Shown: positions 57,653 through 64,000 of the stretch, piece after piece
How positions within the stretch are numbered: position 1 is the stretch's first letter
Layout: every line of letters begins with the position of its first letter
Assembly: GCA_032433765.1 (NCBI GenBank)
Contig: JAVIAB010000101.1
Location: forward strand, 62,388,092 to 62,452,091
From: Megaustenia siamemsis
Taxonomy: Eukaryota; Mollusca; Gastropoda; Stylommatophora; Ariophantidae
DNA length: 64,000 nt
Direction: 5' to 3'
Made by a program: the position numbers and the translations under genes
Notes under the pieces: generated by a model
Seen by the model: the letters and a program-made list of their open reading frames with translations, nothing else
Told to the model about the DNA's origin: nothing
Databases searched by the model: none

Positions 57653-58722
57653 GTGGATACCATGGTGGAAGGACAGCAAGTAAAGGAAACAAGAATGACC
57701 TACACGAGATAATATTCTCAGTTATCGACATGCAGACAGAACAAAACACGTATCATTGACCCATACCACGGTGGAAGGACAGCAAGTAAAGGAAACAAGA
57801 ATGACCTACACGAGATAATATTCTCAGTTATCGACATGCAGACAGAACAAAACACGTATCATTGACCCATACCATGGTGGAAGGACAGCAAGTAAAGGAA
57901 ACAAGAATGACCTACACGAGATAATATTCTCAGTTATCGACATGCAGACAGAACAAAACACGTATTATTGACCCATACCACGGTGGAAGGACAGCAAGTA
58001 AAGGAAACAAGAATGACCTACACGAGATAATATTCTCAGTTATCGACATGCAGACAGAACAAAACACGTATCATTGACCCATACCACGGTGGAAATACAG
58101 CAAGTAAAGGAAACAAGAATGACCTACACGAGATAATATTCTCAGTTATCGACATGCAGACAGAACAAAACACGTATTATTGACCCATACCACGGTGGAA
58201 GGACAGCAAGTAAAGGAAACAAGAATGACCTACACGAGATAATATTCTCAGTTATCGACATGCAGACAGAACAAAACACGTATCATTGACCCATACCATG
58301 GTGGAAGGACAGCAAGTAAAGGAAACAAGAATGACCTACACGAGATAATATTCTCAGTTATCAACATGCAGACAGAACAAAACACGTATTATTGACCCAT
58401 ACCACGGTGGAAGGACAGCAAGTAAAGGAAACAAGAATGACCTACACGAGATAATATTCTCAGTTATCGACATGCAGACAGAACAAAACACGTATCATTG
58501 ACCCATATCACGGTGGAAGGACAGCAAGTAAAGGAAACAAGAATGACCTACACGAGATAATATTCTCAGTTATCGACATGCAGACAGAACAAAACACGTA
58601 TCATTGACCCATACCACGGTGGAAGGACAGCAAGTAAAGGAAACAAGAATGACCTACACGAGATAATATTCTCAGTTATCGACATGCAGACAGAACAAAA
58701 CACGTATCATTGACCCATACCA
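57653..58722 (+). repeat. 106-bp tandem array (10 copies)
   Basis: Units begin ACCATGGTGGAAGGACAGCA or ACCACGGTGG... and recur every 106 bases (57659, 57765, 57871 onwards). Copies are nearly identical, with CGTATCATTG and CGTATTATTG variants alternating for part of the array. The last unit runs directly into LINE endonuclease sequence at 58723, so the unit probably comes from the 5' part of that LINE. Confidence 0.95.
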
Positions 58723-59700
58723 CGGAAAGAATATTCTAGAAAGAAAATACTGCTCAGAAAGAATAATAACAACCATACTACTAGAAGAAGACCGTAAAAC
58801 AACTTGCATACAGTTGTATGCATAATGTAACAACAATGAAAAAGACAACAAAGAAATATATAACACACTAAATGACACTGTCAACAAGACTGATTAAAGC
58901 GAAGACAAATTGTTAATGTGTGATTCTAATGGAAGGCTTTGGAAATGCAACAATAGGAACAAATATCACTAGGGACCAGAGCAGTCAATAATTATAAACT
59001 GTACACACCATGAAATGGTTATGATCTCACTCACATAGCCAGAAACACAGAGGAGATACACCAACAAATAAAAGAATTAAAAAAAACAAATAAAAAACAA
59101 TTCAAAGATCAAGATTCAAGAAAACCTGTAGAAACGTAAACTAACAGTGGACGTAGAGACTCCCATTCGAAGCAAACACAGTAGAAAACGAGTGGAAGCC
59201 GTTTAAGAAAACAAAAACAAAAAATGCAATAATAGTATGTAAAACAACAAGTTGGTCAAAAGCAGGGAAGGAGATCACTACCTGATAGGATGACGTAATC
59301 AGAGAAGCAGTTAAAGAAAATAATAAATAATTTAAATATTATATGAAAAAATATGCCTTAGTTCAGGAAAAAAAATGTTGATCAATGAACCCAAACAAAA
59401 TACATAGACAAAATTCGATAAAAACTAGGCATATACTTCAGGACAGTCACAAAAGACATGAACAAAGCAGCAACAGCAAAAACAACAAGGTAAAAGAACC
59501 TCCACCCACTGAACTCATAAATGGCCATGAAGGTCAGCAAATAACCAACACATGCAACAGAGATCCAAGACTAACATGGACGAGTAACATCAAAAGATGG
59601 ACAAGTCAGCCTATGGCATTCTGCACCATCAAAGCAAGAGACAGAGTGGAATGGCGCTCCACGGTAGCCAACCTTCGATGCGGATAGGGCACTCGATGAT
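58723..59700 (+). mobile_element. LINE-E endonuclease remnant joined to a LINE-E 3' end
   Basis: The plus strand reads NILERKYCSERIITTILLEE and a degraded CIQLYA segment, with a diverged CDSNGRLW where GDFNAKVG is expected. Next comes a pre-RT linker (REAVKENNK). At about 59565 it jumps to the 3' end PRLTWTSNIKRWTSQPMAFC and RVEWRSTVANLRCG, and ends in GATGATGATGATG at 59695. The RT domain is missing, so this is an internally deleted copy. Confidence 0.75.
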
Positions 59701-60085
59701 GATGATGATGCAACAGAGATGGAAATAATCGTACGGAAACCATGTCACCAACAAAAAGCACATAAGGATGAAAAAATTGTGAACCCAATTTTCTGTAATA
59801 AAAGAAATTTGAGAAGTAATACAATCAGCAACAATAAATAAAGCACCATGGATAGACAACATGCCAGTAGTAACAATAGCATCAGAAAAGACATGATCTA
59901 AATAGCCGCACAGAATATTAAATGCAGCAAAGCACCAAATTATGGACTAGTAACATCAACAGATGGACAAACAAGCCTATGACAAACTGCACCATCAAAG
60001 CAAGAAACAGAGCAGAATGGCGCTCCATGGTAGCCAACCTTCGTTGCGGAGAAGGCACTCGATGATGATGATGATGATGATGGCA
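59701..60085 (+). mobile_element. LINE-E internally deleted copy with the same 3' end
   Basis: An RT-entry scrap (TINKAPWIDNMPV, where active copies have GKAPGxDN-like residues) is followed by the 3' end TSNINRWTNKPMTNCTIKAR and GGAGAAGGCACTCGATGATG at 60046-60083. Confidence 0.7.
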
Positions 60086-60214
60086 CCAACAGAACGCTCA
60101 ATGTATCTAGAGGCAAAACGGGCACTCTACATTACAATCTTCATCCAAGCGTCGTGCTAACTAGACTTCGACGTTAGAGGCAAGAACACAAAGATATATA
60201 GCCGCTACATAGTT

Positions 60215-60428
60215 AAAAGGTCCTTGACTAATGAATGGAATCAGCCTGAGACACAAGTTCAGAAATGAAGAACTGAGGAAAAAGCTAGAAATAATTTCCG
60301 TCATAGAATACACAAAGCATTACAGATACAACGATTTGGCCACATGATGAGACATACATGCCAAATCACATCAGAACGAAACTGTAATAAAATTTGCGAG
60401 AACACGAGACCAACCACGATACTAATAA
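60215..60428 (+). mobile_element. LINE-E C-terminal fragment
   Basis: The plus strand encodes SLRHKFRNEELRKKLEIISV, then a FGHMMRHTCQITSE frame and CENTRPTT, parallel to the fragments at 19640 and 30866. It is cut at 60429 by a SINE-II piece. Confidence 0.65.
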
Positions 60429-60560
60429 CAGCACGGGCGTAATAACGACCACATTACACCAAAAATTATGTGCAGAAGGTCTATAAAAATTATGGTCGCT
60501 AACACCCTATTCTCTATACGCTACTTAGCGTTTCGGGGCTCTTTACTCTTTTTTTCTTTA
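60429..60560 (+). mobile_element. SINE-II 3' half
   Basis: GCACGGGCGTAATAACGACC, TATGTGCAGAAGGTCTATAA and the CTTTACTCTTTTTTTC tail match SINE-II bodies. The tRNA-like head is absent. Confidence 0.75.
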
Positions 60561-60565
60561 TTAGG

Positions 60566-60845
60566 AAACATAATAGCAAAAGAGGCCAACAGAATAGCAA
60601 AAGAGGCCAACAGAATAGCAAAAGAGGCCAACAGAATAGCAAAAGAGGCCAACATAATAGCAAAAGAGGCCAACAGAATATCAAAAGAGGCCAACATAAT
60701 AGCAAAAGAGGCCAACAGAATAGCAAAAGAGGCCAACATAATAGCAAAAGAGGCCAACAGAATAGCAAAAGAGGCCAACATAATAGCAAAAGAGGCCAAC
60801 ATAATAGCAAAAGAGGCCAACAGAAAAGCAATAGACCGGACATTA
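60566..60845 (+). repeat. 21-bp minisatellite (13 copies)
   Basis: The unit AATAGCAAAAGAGGCCAACA plus G or T starts right after the SINE-II tail. In frame it reads (IAKEANR)n, but 21 bases being divisible by three explains the open frame. Confidence 0.95.
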
Positions 60846-60924
60846 TAACCCCATAGATGCTGGAAGTTGAATGATGAAGGAAAGAATAAAATGAAGTACA
60901 CATGATATCATGATTAATATCGGA

Positions 60925-61440
60925 TACGTCATGTGCCATACCGGTTGGCGTAGCCGATCGTGGCCTTCAACATTTTTCTATCCACAGTGTATATTTATCA
61001 GTTCTCTGTTGTTGACTGTTTTCCATGCATTGGCAGCAAGCTACCTAGTATATTTTTCTCTTTGTTGCCCTCAATCTTTCTTCCCATGTATGTTACCAGT
61101 TGTAACCAAGACATTTCCTCCTCTCATGATGTGGCCGAAAAAAATGTCGATTGTTTTTTTCTGTTTGTAAGAGCTTTGTTCGGACTGGCCTCATTGATCA
61201 TTTCCTCGTTGATCATGTTAGCTGTCCAGAGAACTTTCAAAATTCGTCTGAGAAATCCCATCTCGGTGATCTCTAATTGTCTTTTAATTTGTTTGTCTAC
61301 TCTCCATAATTAGCTTCATTTCGTCAGAATTGATTCTATTTACACCGATAAACTCTTTCTCGCATCATGATGGATTTTTTCTGGTATTTTGCAATGTTTT
61401 CATCAGATCTGTTAATTAAATTCTTCTCAGAATGTCGCTT
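60925..61440 (-). mobile_element. LINE-E C-terminal and 3' end fragment
   Basis: Parallel to 24840-25460, the minus strand includes FNEMGFLRRILKVLWTANMI, then NKQKKTIDIFFGHIMRGGNV and the GTRYGT-type end, with stops. The left end at about 60925 includes TACGCCAACCGGTATGGCAC on the minus strand. Confidence 0.7.
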
Positions 61441-61635
61441 TTCTTTGACTGACGTGTCATAAAACTCACTAGAAGAGGGTCTCACTATTATTCGTTATGT
61501 AGTGATGTGATTAGATGTATTAGGTGTGTCGGAAAACACATTCCTGTCATGTCTTTTTTTAAAATTCATATATCTGTAAACAAACACAGGTCTTGATGTA
61601 GTAAATGAAGCTTTTTGTGCAGTTCAACAATTGTA

Positions 61636-61870
61636 TTGTGTCATCATCATCGATTGTCGTCTCCGCTTAGAAGGTTGGCTATCATGGAGCGTCATTCCTC
61701 TCTGTCTCTTGCTTTTATAGTGCAGGGTGTCATAGACTTGCTTCTACATTTTTTCATGTTACTTGTTCATGTTAGTCTTTGTCTGCCTCTACCTCTTTAT
61801 CACGTATTTTCCCGTTCAAGGTTACTTTTAGTAGATTTTTGAGTCTTTTAAAATGCCCCAAAACTGACAT
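61636..61870 (-). mobile_element. LINE-E 3' end fragment
   Basis: The minus strand carries the terminal segment seen at 36284 and 57400-57650 (KDTQKSTKSNLEREN-type residues, ANLLSGDDNR end) with the ATGATGATG tail at 61640-61650. It is more diverged than the 57-kb copy. Confidence 0.6.
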
Positions 61871-62462
61871 AATTTAGAGTTTCTCTCCATGGCTTTCTTT
61901 GGAATACTACGTGATGATGCTCCAATCTCCTTTATGGTGGTCAGCAATATCCGTCTTTCATGACCTGAATATGCCTTCTTGTGTACCACATATTTAGCTG
62001 TAGTTCCTTTCTGAGCCGCTGATCATTTCTGATTCTTCTACCTCATCTACCAACACAGACAACATTCACGATGGACATTCCCGAAAGGCGTCATTGTTGA
62101 ACATTGTTGAAAAAACAGTAGTTTGCTTGTCGAACCGCGAACACATGCTGGCTTCTCTATGGCAGGTAACCACGTCGACACAAGAAGAATACATAATATT
62201 CCACTAAAATATCGATCACCTTCACAGTCCATCCGCTCGTCAGAAGTATATATAATTACAACAGGGATAGCAACACATTATTTCACAACTAGACTGTCGC
62301 GCAAATCATTTAAACACGTCAGAAAGAGCCGAGTCAGAATACTATCTATACGAAGCCGCCATAACACCTTGGTGTTACACCCTACACTTCTCAAATATTA
62401 AAGAATGATTAACACTATTTAATTATTATCGACAAATTAGCTAATGATAACACTGTGGCAGT
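61871..62462. other. Unannotated stretch
   Basis: No gene was recognised. An open frame at 62123-62401 lacks any domain-like feature. Confidence 0.4.
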
Positions 62463-62465
62463 TAA

Positions 62466-62670
62466 ATTTGTCAGCAGACTTTAGACTTTAGTATTTAGAA
62501 TTTAGACTTGTATTTTAGTATTTATACTTGAGTATTTATACTTGAGTATTTAGACTTTAAACTTTAGACTTTAGTATTTAGACTTTAGTATTTAGACTTA
62601 GTATTTATACTTTAGTATTTAAACTTTAGACTTTAGACTTTATTATTTAGACTTTAGTATTTCGACTTTA
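62466..62670 (+). repeat. Irregular TTTAGACTTTAGTA tandem repeat
   Basis: TTTAGACTTTAGTAT-like units of 13-14 bases recur about 15 times with length changes. Confidence 0.85.
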
Positions 62671-64000
62671 GAACGGAATGGCAGACCGGGCATTCCCATG
62701 TCTGCTCAGTTTCCCTTCGAGCAATCAAAAAAGTGTCCATCCCCTTTGTTCACAATGTTCAACTAAGCGTGCTGTACTCAATCAAAAACGGCATGTTTGT
62801 ACGTTCACACTATTCAATTGAACGCGCCGCATTCTGCATACAAAGCGCTCAGCTCAAAATAGACACTCCGCTTTAACAGCCATCACAATCAACATAATCT
62901 TCATGTGTCTCGAGCCAATTCAGGTGTAAACTTCCTGATCAGCACAATTATATAAAAACTGATCAGACAGTTCACGTGACTTTCGGCCAGCTGAAAGTTT
63001 GAGAGACGGCTGTATTGGAAGATCCGTTTCATACACTACATTTTAAAACATTTGATTTCAGGTCATACGCTCTTCTCATGAGGTAAATAATACGATCTCT
63101 GAGTTAATGATATTAACCGCCATATGAAATAAGATGCGGTATATATATATTTATTGTGGCAAATAACAAATCAGAATAATCTGTCGAGCATGACAAGTCG
63201 ATGAGAAATGTATTATCAGAGATCAGGCTTTCACTACACAAGACTGAACTTTAAGGTGTTTGTATTGAGTCCTGACATTTCTTTTGTGATATAATATTAG
63301 CAAATAAGGCACCACAAAATCATACCCAATTTTTTTTTACTACAATATACTATTTTAAAAATATAAAATGTCCAGTTTTGCAGATAAAACGTCTTGATTT
63401 AGTTGTTTATCATCTGGTTACCCTTAATGGATATAACAAGATCATGCGATCAACGGTGGATATCCGTAGCAGAATTCAGCGCCAGCGAGTTGACAACATG
63501 ACAGAAGAAGAGTTGCTGGAATGGTGCATTGCTCGTCTACTAGCAGTCATTGTATACAAAAAAAAAATAAACTATTTCAGAAAAAAAAAATATTTTACAT
63601 CAACTTTCCTTTCGTCTAACATGAAGATTTGGGGGCAGCACCAGAGCTACATATTCAGAGCAGTATCAAAATCATTATCATCTCGCAATTCTTTTTTTCC
63701 GCAATCGGTTAGGGATATGCGATTGACCATCATTGTGACGTAGCACGCATAATACTGTCAACAATACAAAACAACAACTACAACGCTTGATTGACTTTAA
63801 TTAAAAGCAACCAGACGCACGAGCACGGTAGCGCACGTGCAACATTTTAAAAATAGTTAACTTGAAACAACAATCAATATGAAGAAGCTGAAAGTAATCA
63901 TTGCCAAACAAGTTCATATATATTATTTAACAACTCTCAAAGTCATGACGTAAAACAAAAATCAACTTCACGTCGGACGAAGGTGCAAAGTACCTACATC
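62671..64000. other. Unannotated window end
   Basis: No gene was recognised. A TATAAAA at 62951-62957 with a CACGTG at about 62973 could be a core promoter, but nothing downstream confirms it. An open frame at 63378-63743 crosses A-runs and looks random. Confidence 0.4.

Noticed and set aside
62949..63090. Core promoter and first exon (TATAAAA, CACGTG, TTTCAG|GTC)
   Set aside because: Short motifs in AT-rich DNA without an open frame or downstream exon; expected by chance.
63378..63743. 121-codon open frame
   Set aside because: It crosses A-runs (KKKINYFRKKKY) and has no domain, start context or homology that I recognise.

Overview
This 64-kb window looks like intron-rich, AT-rich animal genomic DNA, most likely from a mollusc and probably a gastropod. 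That placement is inference. It rests on the tRNA-derived SINEs, several non-LTR retrotransposon types, abundant minisatellites, and an EGF-like plus discoidin-like secreted protein relic of a kind common in sea slugs and snails. No operons, Shine-Dalgarno sites, rRNA genes, complete tRNA genes or CRISPR arrays are present. No complete single-copy host gene can be read.

Layout. 0-9.3 kb: a SINE, a TIR-bearing DNA transposon split by an RNase H-containing LINE fragment, LINE endonuclease and RT pieces, and tandem arrays that grew inside those LINEs. 9.7-14.4 kb: a LINE tail, then a minus-strand locus of about 34 tandem ankyrin repeats broken by many single-base frameshifts, headed by a 48-bp coding-type repeat. 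15.1-17.3 kb: a SINE with perfect target-site duplication, then a 45-bp minisatellite open in three frames. 17.5-33.5 kb: a graveyard of LINE 3' ends and SINEs, with one convincing signal-peptide exon at 27.1 kb. 34-41.4 kb: minisatellites, a minisatellite-bearing composite element, and LINE pieces. 41.4-44.4 kb: the quietest stretch, without recognisable genes. 44.4-51.3 kb: SINEs, including a dimeric SINE with a 15-bp target-site duplication, and three long minisatellites. 51.6-53 kb: an EGF/discoidin-like gene relic cut off by a composite element. 54.2-56.3 kb: an unclassified GC-richer repeat island. 56.4-62 kb: clustered LINE fragments in both orientations around a 106-bp array. 62-64 kb: no gene seen.

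Main themes. (1) A composite mobile element, here called MSE, occurs four times. It carries a conserved core of about 320 bp, a (GA)n end and a 36-38-bp minisatellite, and the order of variant units next to the core is kept between copies, so the array appears to move with the element. (2) Three SINE families with different tRNA-like heads share a central domain and a CTTTACTTTTAC tail. One insertion is a two-headed dimer and one has five tandem A-box units. (3) At least five minisatellites begin inside transposable-element sequence, including coding sequence. (4) The ankyrin locus could be a decayed gene or a real gene damaged by assembly indels. Excluding the ankyrin repeats, tandem arrays cover roughly one fifth of the window. 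Family names (SINE-I/II/III, RepX, RepY, MSE, LINE-E, LINE-H) are local labels used only in this answer.
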